The notes: generated from the sequence alone by a model not told the origin. Counted from the stretch's first letter, positions 47,701 through 59,317 are shown. The stretch: DNA of 64,000 nt from Adineta steineri (GCA_905250115.1 CAJNOI010000036.1:594151-658150), one strand, 5' to 3'. Numbers and translations are program-made.

Positions 47701-49132
47701 CGGCCACATATTGTGCTCTAACATCTGCGATTTCATCGTATTTGAGATGTAGTGTGGTGAGTGTCTAGATGAATAAGTGTAGACAAAGACATGAGATAGA
47801 TAAACGGAGAAAGACAGTTACTGTGTTGTGTCGTAATGCATCAACCAAATGTTGTACTCCACCATTTCCGATCGAATTTTCTCCGAGATATAATGTGGTG
47901 ACAGTCTACATGGAGAAGTGTATATAAAAACATGATATAGATATAGAAAGAAAGAAAGTTACTGTGTTGTTTCGTAATGCATCAGCCAAATGTTGTACTG
48001 CAACATCTCCGATTTCTTTGCGTACGAGATCTAGCGTGGTGAGTGTCTACATGAAAAAGTATAAGTAAAAACATGGTATAGATGAATCAGAAGAATAGTT
48101 GGGCATTATTATGTGGATTCAGATCAATAAAATAAATATTAGTAGGGCTTTATTGAAGAGCAGATAGATTTGAGTCTGAATACTTCTTTGGATATAGATT
48201 TTGTGCAAAGCTCAAGAGTGTTTTGTATAAAGAACTTGGTTAAAAAGAAGTTAGAAAGGGTTGCGAATGAGCAAAAAGTTTTTATGTATCATTTGCTTTG
48301 ATTTTTGAATATTTTTGTGAAGAAAAGGGAAGGTTCTGGTTTTAGAAATAATAGTTTGTCAATTGCTGCTGCTCAAAACAGTTTTACGTCTTACATCACC
48401 TGTTAGTATTGAGTAGGTATTGGAAAAATATAATTTGATCATAACACTGTGGATGAGACTGCTAATGTGTTTTGCATGGAAACCTCATTTGAGTTATCTG
48501 ATTTGGTCAAACTAATGGGTATGGTTTGTTTTGCTAAGAATAGTCATTGATTCCATTAGGTGCTTTCGATGGCACCACAAGGTTAGGTGTATACAACAAT
48601 ATTGATTGATAAAAACGAAGAAGCTAAAAGACTTATTCGATAGTGTTAGATTCATAATAAGTGAAAGGCGAATACATGCTAAAACATGGGATTATGAATA
48701 TCTCTTACGAAGTGTACTCGATGTTTTATTTTGTTAATGAATCACTGTTGAAATTTCGTTCTTGAAGAAAAAAGCGATAAGAAAGAAACTATTTCTTTTC
48801 TAATTATCAGGAGATTGTTTTCGAAAGAGATTAATAGGTGATAAATTAGTTTAAGTAACAAATAGTTTATTCGCCTACATTTTAGCGAAATGATTCTGCT
48901 TGTATAGAGATTGTAGGAATGAAAGTAATTTATGGGTGCATAGACAAAAACTAGGCTGTCATGATAGAAAAAAGTTTACCTGATAGCGATGATAGGTGTC
49001 TAAGATCATGTTAAATCGTTGACATACATTGGTCATTGAACATAGCATTGTTAAATCTGATTGATGATCTAGAATTCGGTAGACAATTTCTACCGGTAAC
49101 ATATGGAAGTTCGCAACAGTTTGATTTGTCAT
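44797..49132 (-). CDS. F-box protein with 23 single-exon leucine-rich repeats
   Basis: Exon 1 (49132-48980, 51 codons) encodes an F-box-like motif, FHMLPVEIVYRILDHQ...NVCQRFN, and ends in phase 0. After an intron of 933 bp come 23 exons of exactly 84 nt each, from 48046-47963 down to 44976-44893, then a short last exon 44835-44797 ending in TGA. Each 84-nt exon encodes one 28-residue ribonuclease-inhibitor-type LRR (TLTTLDLxxNxIGDVGAQHL, ADGLRHNT). I read all 23 and found no stop, so the gene looks intact, about 707 residues. F-box proteins link substrates to SCF ubiquitin ligases, and the LRR horseshoe would choose the substrate. ATG at 49132 was chosen for the F-box context; an upstream in-frame ATG at 49234 adds only a basic low-complexity stretch. 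Confidence 0.8.
44836..48046 (-). repeat. Tandem exon-intron units, 141 or 133 bp
   Basis: LRR exon starts on the plus map lie at 44893, 45026, 45159, 45300, 45441, 45582, 45723, 45856, 45997, 46130, and then every 141 bp from 46271 to 47963. Each unit is an 84-bp exon plus a 57- or 49-bp intron (GTAACTG...TTTTCATCTAG). The 8-bp difference corresponds to presence or absence of a GAGAGAAA-like block in the intron. Introns are about as similar to one another as the exons. Confidence 0.9.
48047..48979 (-). other. Large first intron of the F-box/LRR gene
   Basis: 933 bp between the F-box exon and the first LRR exon. A plus-strand stretch near 48350-48545 reads as coding-like in one frame (ending near LSDLVKLMGMVCFAKN) but with stops, so it may be an inserted, decayed fragment. 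No further exon of the host gene is evident. Confidence 0.4.
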
Positions 49133-49629
49133 TATAGACTCCTGATGAAATACGTGTTGTGTAATGTTGTATGTTGGCGATATGATGTGTTTGTATTTTT
49201 TCTTCTTCTTCCTTGAATGAATATATATCGTCATGCATCATGTATTTCACATGATGTTGCAATTACTTATTGAAAGGAAAAAAACCGAAAAAAATGACGT
49301 CAACTGCAAAATGTCAGAATCAACACAGCAACTATACACCACGTTTTTGTTAAGATTATTTTATTGATATGTAATGCTATATAATAGACATGAATATTGT
49401 GTTTTTGTTGTAATCAACAAAGGTGTAATGACATTTTTTTTCAAAGTCTATGTTAATATTTGATCGTAAAATCAAATACAAATGTTTTATAAGATGGAAT
49501 AAAAAATCTTTAAACTTCCTCGTTTAAATATATATATTAATAAGAAAATAAAAATCTTTAAAGTATATAGAAATAATTAATTATCACAAATTATATTCTA
49601 TTGTTAGAAAATACAATTTACACATCTAA

Positions 49630-50662
49630 TTATTGAAGATTCGTTAGAGTCTTTTCTTTTGAAATCATTTGAATGTCACATACTTGAAAGGATTGATTAG
49701 AATGATTGTTAGTTGCTTTGAATTTAATATAACGAAGCGATTTAAAACCTTCATTAAACTGAGCCGAATTGAAGAGGTAGATATTTCTAGAATTTTCATT
49801 TGCTTTTATGAAAATACCTCTGAGTGATTCATATGGAATCCACCAAATTCCATTAAATGAAATATTTATCTCCAAATTTGCTTGCATTATACGGTTGTGT
49901 GAAACAATAAGTACGAATGTTATATTTGTTTGAGCATGTAAAAAGTCAATGATAAAAAAGTCACCAGAATAAATAGTTCGATTTGTTTGCCAACATGTTG
50001 AAAGATTACCATCAACTGCTTTCCACGTATTATGAAATGAAATGTCATGTACTTTATGATCATCATATATTGGTAAAACATTACTAAAGAATATAAATCT
50101 ATCGTTAAAACTCGGAGATTTAACATAGATGGATGAATTATGCTTTTGTTTACGAATAAATACTGTGTTATTAAAAGTGAATCGATCACGATGTAAAGAG
50201 TATTGAAGTTTACGAATGGCAACAACTGATTCATTGTACAGGAGATTCGAAGAATGATGCTGACTATCTATATTTAATTGAATCGGAATATCATTGAACC
50301 AAATTAGAAAAAGATCATCAATTAAATGTAATAAATCTAAAAAGAAGAACCGTATGATTCAATCATACAACTTATCACTTTATTTTTACTTTGATAAAAC
50401 TTGCAAAAAGACTTTTTATGTAATAGGGTCTATACCATCTATCATCAATAAAGAAACATGCACTTGTGTTTGCTTCTGAACAAGCAAGATATTTGATTTT
50501 ATGCTTAATATTTTCTTTTGAATTAATAATACGAATGAATTTTATCATATTTAAATCAATGTTTATTTGATAAAGAGTAAGATTCATATGTGGATTACTA
50601 TTCCAAATAATAATTTCTTTGAATAGTTGAGTATCAAATAAATATTTTACCATCTTTTTCAC
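49630..50662 (-). pseudogene. Truncated glycosyltransferase-like gene with F5/8-type C-terminal domain
   Basis: Exon A (about 50662-50401) contains LFKEIIIWNSNPHMNL and ACSEANTSACFFIDDRWY, the latter resembling a nucleotide-sugar/metal DxD-type region. A phase-1 intron of 64 bp (50400-50337) links it to exon B (50336-49630), open for 234 codons. Exon B has WKAVDGNLSTCWQTNR, SGDFFIIDFLHAQTNITFVL and SLRYIKFKA, the layout of a discoidin-like domain as found at the end of MGAT4-type N-acetylglucosaminyltransferases. No start codon or N-terminal anchor is visible; the frame runs straight into AT-rich repeats at 50690. The central catalytic region seems shorter than in relatives I remember. It is most likely a 5'-truncated copy, although the surviving exons still splice in frame. 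Confidence 0.55.
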
Positions 50663-50689
50663 ATAAGATAATCGTTTTCGCTGATTTTA

Positions 50690-51035
50690 ATCGATTTTTT
50701 GTTACTAAATTTGGTAAAATTACCAAAACTGATTATAAGCAACTCAATCGATTGAAATGTCAATCAGATCAAATCTAATTTCGTGATTATCAATCGATTA
50801 TAATTAATTATTTTTCAATAAACCGGATAAAAATCTCATAGTCGATTAAAAATCAAAAAATCAGTTAAAATTCTAATCAAATAAAATTCGATTTCGGATT
50901 TATCATCAAGTGTAACTGATTATTTCGTAGTTAATGAAACTAAAATCTCCTAATCGAATGAAATTCAAGAAATTGATTAAAATTTCAATTAAATAAAATC
51001 CGATTTCGAGATTATCAGTTGATTGTTGATCAATG
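50690..51035. repeat. AT-rich degenerate repeat, about 120-bp units
   Basis: Two to three units share AAATTCxAxAAATTGATTAA, ATCAAATAAAATTCGATTTC and GATTATCAGTTGATT-like text. It abuts the broken 5' end of the glycosyltransferase-like gene and resembles the AAAATCGATT-rich DNA at 3400-4700. Confidence 0.5.
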
Positions 51036-51684
51036 AATGGTAGTAGAAGATTCTGGATGCTCAGTTGATCAGTATTGACTACTCTTCTTATATAATATTA
51101 TGATTTGCAAATACCTACTATGTTCACACTGACTGAAAAGAAAACAACACTCTTGGGTATATGATATTCATACCGTACAGACAAATCTCTTATATTAATA
51201 TACTCTTATATTAAATCATTCGAGAATATTATCTTTTTCTACATGTTGGTCGATAGTGTCATGTCTGGTGGACATGGCATACTCTCTTTACTCTTTCATG
51301 CATCTGTTTGTACTCATATTCCTCTCAGTTTTCCCTCTTTCTCGCACGTATACATTCTACTCCATCTTTTATATATTTTGGATGTTTTATACATTTCATC
51401 TCGTACTCTTCTTCGTTCTATATCATATACACATTCTTTCTTCGTTTCATCTTTTATGATATAGCTTTACGCGTGTATTATGTGCTTATGGTATGCTTCG
51501 CTCCTTATTGCTTTTGCATTCATATTCGTGTGTTCTCTTGTTGTTGTTTTTTCGATTTCATATTCATTCGTCTTTTTTGTTTCTTAGAATATACACGATG
51601 AGATATTCATGAAAACGTGAACGATGCTCCCGTGACACTTGCTCTCCAATACTAACTGTCGATCGACATGATGATCATTATTGA

Positions 51685-51768
51685 TAGAGCGTGAGTGTGA
51701 GCGTTAAAGATGATATAGTTGGAGAAAAGATTATAAAACACACACTCATACCCACACCCACCCTTCCT
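51685..51768. repeat. Telomere-like hairpin, copy 15
   Basis: GAGCGTGAGTGTGAGCG and CACTCATACCCACACCCACC around about 40 bp, in the 5' leader region of the transporter gene. Confidence 0.6.
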
Positions 51769-51825
51769 TTTTTAAAGTACTTTAGAATTAATCTCACTTC
51801 TTTGTTCTTTTACAGATACAATCTA

Positions 51826-53464
51826 ATGAGATCAAATACGACCACGAATATAGAAGAAGACGAACTGGAATATGAGTTTGCGCGGACTCTTGATGGTGAA
51901 GCACCACCACCTTTGATACCATCAAAACGTTTTACATTGGCTTTACTCGTCTTTTTTGCTTTTATTGTTCAATATTCTCAACGTGTTAATTTACCAATTG
52001 CAATTGTATGCATGGTTAATCGTACAAAATCTCATGAATATCAATTATCATTCAACAGCACAACAGCAACAACAACAATAAAACCTCTTGTAACAGCTTT
52101 ACAAAAAAGAGGATTTCTTCAAGAAAAACAATTCAATTGGATGGAATTACAACAACAAATTCTCTTAGGTGGTTATTGGGCTGGTTATATATTTACACAA
52201 GTACCGGGTGGATGGTTAGCAACAACTATAGGTGCAAAATGGGTTTTTGCTGGTTCACTATTTACTAGTTCAATTGCTAGTTTTGCATCAACAATGATGT
52301 ATACAATGTCAAATACACATTTTATTTCAATGTTTCTTCTTCGTTTTATTGTTGGTCTTGCTCATGGTGTTCTTTTTCCAGCTACAATAGCACTTTGGTC
52401 ACTATGGGCTGTACCACAAGAACGAAGTACTCTTGCATCGATTGGATTTTGTGGTACTCATCTTGGAACATCAGTAACAATGCTTCTTGGTGGACTTTTC
52501 TGTCGTCATTTATATTCAGGTTGGATGTATATATTTTGTCTAACAGGTATTTTGGGTTTTATTTGGTTAATATTATGGATATCATTAACATCGGATTCTC
52601 CAAACAGTCATAAAACCATTAGTGATCATGAACGTGACTATATATGTAATTTAACCGGTAGTACTGGTAAAAAACGTTCAATGACATTAGCATCAATACC
52701 ATGGAAAAATATATTTACATCAAAACCATTAATTGCATTATTTATAACACATATTGCAAATTTATTTGGTTTATTTTTCTTTTTAACAAACCTTGGTAAA
52801 ATTTTAACTGAAATTCATCGTGTACCAACACAATATACTGGTTATATATTAGCTTGTGGATTTTTTCTTACACTCTTAACTAGTCTATCATCAGGTATTA
52901 TTGCTGATTATCTTGTTCGAAGTAATGTTATGACATTAACAACTGCAAGAAAAATGTTTAATTCATTAACATCATTTATACCTGTTCTATGTATGATATC
53001 ATTATGTTTTTGTGATGATTCAAACAAAGTTTTAGGAATTATTACTATACTTGTTTTTCTTGCTAGTTCAGGTAAATCTAAGAAAAAAAATAATAAAAGT
53101 TGACATTGTTTTTATTACTTCAGGACTTGGTTATGGGAGTGGTTATGTTGTTAATTTTGCCGATATTGTTCCTGCTTATTCAGGTGTTATTTTTGGTCTC
53201 GGTAATTCATTTGCATCCATAGCTGGTGTTATTGGAAATATTATTGCTGGTATGATTGTTACTAAACCCGTATTGGAACAATGGAGAAAATTATTTATTA
53301 TGTTTGGTATTGTTTATTTTATTGGTGGTATTGTCTTTTTATTTTTTGGTTCAGCTGTACCACGGAAATGGGCGAAATTTCAATCAGTTAATAATGAAAA
53401 AGAAAAGAAATTGAATGATGAAGAAATTATTCCAATAAATCAAACAAAACAAATTAAAATTTAA
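51826..53464 (+). CDS. SLC17-like MFS organic anion transporter
   Basis: Exon 1 (51826-53071) and exon 2 (53124-53464) join across a 52-bp phase-1 intron (GTAAAT...TTACTTCAG), giving 528 residues. The start ATG follows an acceptor (TTGTTCTTTTACAG) in the leader, so a 5' untranslated exon is likely; the longer frame from 51691 would translate a telomere-like hairpin and is rejected. The protein has an acidic cytosolic N-terminus and about 12 membrane spans. SLC17 features include FAFIVQYSQRVNLPIAIVCM in TM1, and NWMELQQQILLGGYWAGY followed by QVPGGWLATTIGAKWV. A loop with predicted N-glycosylation sites follows TM1. The family moves anions (phosphate, sialic acid, glutamate) at plasma, lysosomal or synaptic vesicle membranes; the substrate cannot be told from sequence alone. 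Confidence 0.85.
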
Positions 53465-53691
53465 TATCAGAATGAATTATTTATATATTTTTTTTAACTT
53501 CCATCCTTTGTTGTAAGATCAGTTTTTTTGAACAGTCAGTTGATATAAAACAGCAATGAAATTTGTATAAATTCGTTCATTTTATGTTAGTTATTATTTT
53601 TTTTTTGTTGTATAAATTTCCGTTAATCATGTTAACTTATAGTACATAAAATAAAATAACAATAATACTTTTTAAATTATCTTCTCTCTAG

Positions 53692-54543
53692 ATGAATATA
53701 ATTTCTAATTTTGTTTTTCGTCAATCTATTTGTTTATCAACTCGACATTTGTTAATAAACAGTCGAACATATAAATCCAATTTATCCTATGATAAATTAT
53801 TTCCAAATTCTAAATCACTTGATATTTTATCTGGACCTATTACAGCAGTAAGTTAATCGAATTTTGAAACTATAGTTTGATTTAATCAATAATTTTAGCC
53901 TACGAATGAATCAACAGGTAAAGATAAATTCAATGGATTTATTCCGACAGGTATAATTCAATAATTAGTATTTATATTTTATAATTGATATGTATACTAT
54001 TTTTTTCCAGATAAACTAGATATTACACATCGACATGCTCGAGGTCCAGGTGGTCAGCATGTAAATAAAAGTGAGAAAGATTTTTATTTTCTTAATAATT
54101 GTTCTTTTATTAGCATTAAGTGGTGTTGAAATTCGTTTTCATATTGATTCAGCAACATGGATACCAGATTGGATAAAGCCACGTTTTCGTGATATGGTTT
54201 GAATTATAAATAATGGTTTTTCTATTAAAAAAAAACTAAATTTATGTATTTTAGTATCAATCACGTATTAATCGAGATGGTTATTTTATAATATTTTCTG
54301 ATGAAACTCGTCATCGATTATTAAATCAAGCACAATGTTTAGATCGAATTCGAGCATTAATACGTGATGCAAGTATTATTCCAAAAGGATTGAGTGAAGA
54401 AGAGAGAAAAACAATTGAACAACGGTAAATTTATATTCTTTTCTTTTAGAAAACAATCGGCATCATCAGAACGTGTTATTCGCAAACGACTGCAATCATT
54501 AAATAAACAAAAACGAAAATCGTCGTCAATAGATTTGAATTGA
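53692..54543 (+). CDS. ICT1: Mitochondrial peptidyl-tRNA hydrolase ICT1/mL62 (ribosome rescue)
   Basis: Six exons: 53692-53847, 53899-53950, 54011-54070, 54114-54196, 54255-54424 and 54450-54543. The introns are 51, 60, 43, 58 and 25 bp and the total is 204 residues, close to human ICT1 (206). The catalytic motif RHARGPGGQHVNK (GGQ) is present. The C-terminal basic tail (RKRLQSLNKQKRK) is the part that enters the empty mRNA channel of stalled ribosomes. The N-terminus is rich in Ser, Arg and hydrophobics, as in a mitochondrial targeting peptide. The product releases peptides from stalled mitoribosomes and is also a large-subunit component. The basic tail is reached only if the 25-bp intron 54425-54449 is removed, because otherwise a TAA follows Gln-Arg. 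It lies 227 bp after the transporter gene on the same strand. Confidence 0.9.
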
Positions 54544-56500
54544 TGTGTGAACATGATGTTTTTGTTTTTATATATTTGTTATAATAGAAAACAAGTGTTC
54601 ATTTAGAAATAATATATTGTAGTTAGTTTGAACTACTTGATTGAAAAAAAGTACAATCAAAATAATCGATATTCTAAAAGAGAAAATTTTCTTCTTATAA
54701 CAACTCATAATTAGAGCACAGAAAGTGTTGTTTTCAAGGGAAAAACTACTTCATTTTGTAATTAAATATTCAATTCATCAAGACGAAAGTCTACACTAAA
54801 TTATGTACATATTTAAGGAATAGATTAGTAAAGAATTTATTTTATTATTTCGTTTTGTAACAGTTAAATTGTGTTCTCTTCATCATAATTTTCAAAATAG
54901 TCAGTGGAAATATCTTCGTTGTCACCGAATTCATTGTGATCAATGTTATTGTCTTCGTCATAGTAGTCTATGAAATAATCATATAAGGGTGGGTGTTGGT
55001 GTAGGGTGTGGATCTAGATAGGTGCATGTGATTGTGCTACAAAGTAAGACATTCATGACCACCCACATCCACACCCTGTTTTTTGTATGTCCACACCTAA
55101 ACGTTCATTAGAATAAAATCTCTTTTGTTTTGTTTTGTTGTACAATGTTTTTCGTTTTTAAACATATGAAGTAAAACTTGTCCTAGTCACAATTGTTTTT
55201 TTTCTTGGTGAGTGTTTTGTAAAAAAAAGATGAAGAGGACAAACAAACATGCTATTGAGAGTTCCTTTGTTTAATTTAATTTATGTATAGAAAAAAATAT
55301 TCATCAACTGTCTATGCTTATGTATGCTTGTTTCTTTTTTTTTGTTGTATTACTAAGATATGAACCAAATAAAAATTATATGATCTGTTTGCGAAATTAT
55401 CGATACTATTATAAACAATAAAGTTGTAGAAAATGATGAATCGGCATGTCTTAATTAACATAACAGGCTTTAAGAATATTAAAATGCTCATTCATCTTTA
55501 ATGTGATAATTTACAAAGTATAGATGATAATGAAAGGTTTGTGTTCTATTCAATTATTTTTCAAATGTAAGTAAAAATTAGTTAATATGATGAATCAGTA
55601 GATTCTTGGTAATCACGATGCGTTCCTTTATGATGCTGTGAAAATAATGTTGAAGTCATTTGTTCTATTGAATAAATAAGTCGTTAATAAAATATGATAT
55701 TAACTAAATTGTCATATATATTTAGGTGATTATAATTATTTTATTTTATTAAATGTTGTGTTTATCGGAAGAAAAAAAAGAATCGTATATATATGTATGC
55801 ATACATATATACATAGATAGAAGAACGAGCGAAAGAAAACAGAAGGATAATAGAAAACAGCAAAGAAAATATATGATGTGTTTGAATAGTATGGAGCAAA
55901 GAAAAATATTGATTTCCGATGAAAGAAACTCAGTAGAAGAAAGAGAACAGAAATGACTTACTTCAGAGTATTAACTGATGCTTCCAAGAAACCAACGGAA
56001 AAAAGAGAAAAGAAATATTAAGTAAATATGACGATGCCATGTATATAAGCTAGGAATTCTATTGAAATGCGATCAATTGACGATTGGTATAGAATACAAC
56101 ACAATATTCTGCGACGCATTAACCATTTATTGTTTTTTTTCTTCTAATATAAAGAAGAGCTGTGAAGACGGTAACCAATAAACTATCAATTTTACAACAT
56201 CTCATTTCGTAGTAAGTTAAAGCAAACATTAATAATCACTAAATTCTATGTAATTTCGAACAGTTTGAGAAAGCGACAATGAATATGTACTGAACCAATA
56301 ATAAATTTTTTTCTATTTTTCTCATTCTACCGCAAATTGATTTGTATCGAATTAAATAGTCTGTTCGTTCTTTGCTTTGTTTTCAAAACTACACTTCTAT
56401 TCTTTGTTATGATCCTAAATAGTTATCTTTGTTTTTGATGTTTTCATTCATGACAACATTCGCCTATCGTGCGGCATTGAATTCCTCGTTACTACTTAGG
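54544..56500. other. No gene seen; hairpin copy 16
   Basis: AT-rich DNA. A telomere-like hairpin lies at 54983-55078 (AAGGGTGGGTGTTGGTGTAG and ACCACCCACATCCACACCCT). A 26-bp perfect TATATGTATGCATACATATA-type palindrome lies at 55787-55812. The open frame at 55753-55956 is Lys/Glu/Arg-rich low complexity and is not supported. Confidence 0.5.
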
Positions 56501-56501
56501 G

Positions 56502-57413
56502 TTTACCAAAGGTTCGTAGAGTGATATTATAATACCTTATGATAACCTTTAAGTAATTTTCTTTCTATATAGTCTGATAGAGAAAAAAAGCTCTATCTTT
56601 CTATGCTATTTGATCGTACTTCTACTAATATCATAATAATAAATTCATGATAAAGTGTATTTTATCATGATATATGCTGGTTGTATTGATACTAGTTTTG
56701 AAAAATTTTTAATAAGTATTGTTTTGAATAACTTTGTGGAGGAACAAGATAGAGAACTGCAGTTTCCACCGTTGGAAAGAGAAGATAAAGACACATCGAA
56801 CCGTATATTCTATGATTTCCTATTTTAGTTTGTTTAAAGCTTTAAATTGATACTTTTAAGCACAAACATATTTGATAGGTTATTTACATTAGCTTTTCAA
56901 TTATCAAGTATAAATTCGAACAACTATAATCGAAGATTTACAAACTGCAGAAGACTGATGAATCATATGCATTTTACTTGAATCTCTATTAAGGTTTTCC
57001 AGCGAAACCTATAGAAAAAGATCACCTTTTGTCTTTTTCCTTCTTTCATAAAAAAAAACATATTTTTCCACCAGTTAAAAAATTGAAAAAAAAATACATA
57101 AAAAATCAATACTAAAAAAGATTACAACGTATGATTCGATGTCTGCGTTTTCTCTTTCCAACAGTGAAAACTGCAGTTCTCTATTTTGGTTCTATTAAAA
57201 GTCACTCAAGAAATATTCACTACCATTCATAGAACGATGACTCACAAGAAAAAGATAGATCTCATCAGATTTTTGTTATTATGATATTAGTTGAAGTACG
57301 ATCAAATAGTATAGAAAAAACGTAGCTTTATTTTCTCTATCAGATTATATGGAAAGCAAATTACTTAAAGCCCATCATAACGTATTATAATATCACTCTA
57401 CGAACTTTTGGTA
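56502..57413. mobile_element. About 910-bp fold-back element with TA ends
   Basis: TACCAAAGGTTCGTAGAGTG at the left is matched by the near complement CACTCTACGAACTTTTGGTA at the right end (57394-57413). Imperfect inverted arms extend inward about 270-320 bp, sharing CTGATAGAGAAAA, TATTTGATCGTACTTC and GAGAACTGCAGTTT. TA at both outer ends fits a Tc1/mariner-type target. The interior has no transposase frame. Confidence 0.75.
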
Positions 57414-58154
57414 TGCCTCAAGTCCTTTTTTATTATTTACTGATTAGTTTCGCATGTTTTTTGTCTTTTCCCATTTATTGTTTCCGATATTTATCTTATC
57501 TCTTCTTATTATTTTTCTTTTCCTTACTTTACGTTTTCTCTCTTTATGTTCTCTTCTTATTTTTTTACTATCAAAGGTACTTTCAAGAACTTCTTAATTA
57601 TGTCCTCAATGTAGCCTTTAGTTGTGACGATTTTTGATGGAAGGAGTGTTAGCACTGATGGGATTACTCTTTCCTCTATTTTTTCTGCACAAAGATCGCA
57701 CTCTTTACATAGAAAACAGACAGTTATATATGCAACCAAAAGAAAAAGAACGAAGAGAACAAACAGATGAAAGAAAGATATAAACGACAGAAGAAGAAGA
57801 ATCAAGAAAAGTGGATGGAATGATATCGGCACATCACTATATATGTCTTCTATTTGATCATTCATATTATCCTAATAACTTGCTTATTCACTACATAGTC
57901 ACTTTGTAACTATCATCTGACGATAACCTTATTCTTCCTTACAGGTCGTTGATGATTATACAGCTTACTATTTTTATCAGATTACTTTAAGTTGTTCTTT
58001 GGTCGATATCAGAATTAGACAGTAGTTGAGAGAAAAGTAGAACAAATATCATTTAAAGTGCTGTTTTTTTTTATTCTAGATCATCGTAACTTCATAGCTT
58101 ATACGATATATATAATCGTATTTTTTCTTTCTTAGTTTTCTATAATTAAGATGT

Positions 58155-59205
58155 CGACTCTCCGACTATGGAGTGCACAAGAACACGAACAAGTACACGA
58201 ACAAGTACAGTAAGTACAAGTACAATTACTTTTTACTTAATAGATGTACTGAGCATTTGTACCTAAGTACATTGTACTTAGGTATATGTGTACTTAGTAC
58301 AAGGTACTAGAGTACATTTGTACTAGTACTGTACTTAGTACAATTTACTTAATATAATCTTATGTTTAGCTTTGATTAGTATTCATACATCAATATTTCG
58401 TAATCTGTAACATAATGACATGTGTAGTAGCGAAAATAAAAGAGGCATAACAGTAACATCATCCCATTTTCATATTTATCAGCATAAAATTAATGAGATT
58501 TCTATTTTACGATTGATAATAATGAGTTAGACAAATAAGACTTTTATCGAGAAGTGGCATAACAGAGCCGCTTGAAGATGTGAATATAGATGTGGATGTG
58601 CGTGTAGTGTTTGCAAGTGTGAGATAAATATAATATATCCGCACTCACACCTTCAAGATAAACTTCATTTTTTAATTAATAAATATTTTAGTTTTTTATT
58701 AAAGCATCTTACTTTATTTGTCATCGCAGGCTATCACAACCTTGTATAAAAGCGAATTTAATGAAAGGCTTTTGAGGAGAAAATATCCTGACAATATAGT
58801 AATATCAGTTTAGGAACAAATGTTACGCTAAAAATGAATTCATGAGATTTTGATTTTTATCTTCATTTATAACGAACGTTTTAAACTTTGTAAGCAATAT
58901 TTGAATATTTAAACGATGTCCAATAAGTAAAAAGCATACAGAAGTATATTTTTGACCTGATAAAGCACAAATGGGAAAACCAATAACATTAATTTGAAAG
59001 AGAAAAGATTTCTTTAAGCATATTATACTTAGTACAGTACTAGTACAGATGTACTCTAGTACCTGTACAAAGTACCATGGTACTTAAGTACAATATACTT
59101 AAGTAATTTTACTTGTACTACAGAAATGTACTGAGTATTCTAAATTTTTGAGGACTTAGTACACAAAGTACTAAGTACTGTACTAAGTATCCAATCACTG
59201 GGTTC
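58155..59205. mobile_element. GTAC-rich inverted arms enclosing a telomere-like hairpin
   Basis: 58155-58355 and 59022-59205 consist of densely packed GTAC, TTAGTACAAGGTACTAGAGT and similar short palindromes. The right block is largely the inverse of the left, for example GGTACTAGAGTACATTTGTA against TACAGATGTACTCTAGTACC. Between them is about 670 bp of unremarkable DNA and telomere-like hairpin copy 17 (58570-58660, CTTGAAGATGTGAATATAGA ... CGCACTCACACCTTCAAG). Confidence 0.65.
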
Positions 59206-59317
59206 TCCCACGTATTCTGAGTATCATTCAGAGGACGATATCTCTTTACTATGCCATCGTCATTATATTTATCGGCAGGACAAAGAATGTTTTTTGGGTA
59301 GCATGAATTTCACAGAC

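Noticed and set aside
44836..48046. CRISPR-like regular array
   Set aside because: The regular spacing comes from 84-nt LRR exons and 49/57-nt introns with GT-AG ends; the repeated part codes for protein and the genome is eukaryotic.
51243..51601. Overlapping hydrophobic frames before the transporter
   Set aside because: T/C-rich DNA gives Phe/Ser/Leu-rich peptides in all three frames, with no conserved motif or splice context.
57413..57865. Phe/Leu-rich frames on both strands
   Set aside because: Low-complexity T-rich and A/G-rich DNA; the two frames overlap on opposite strands and neither has domain features.
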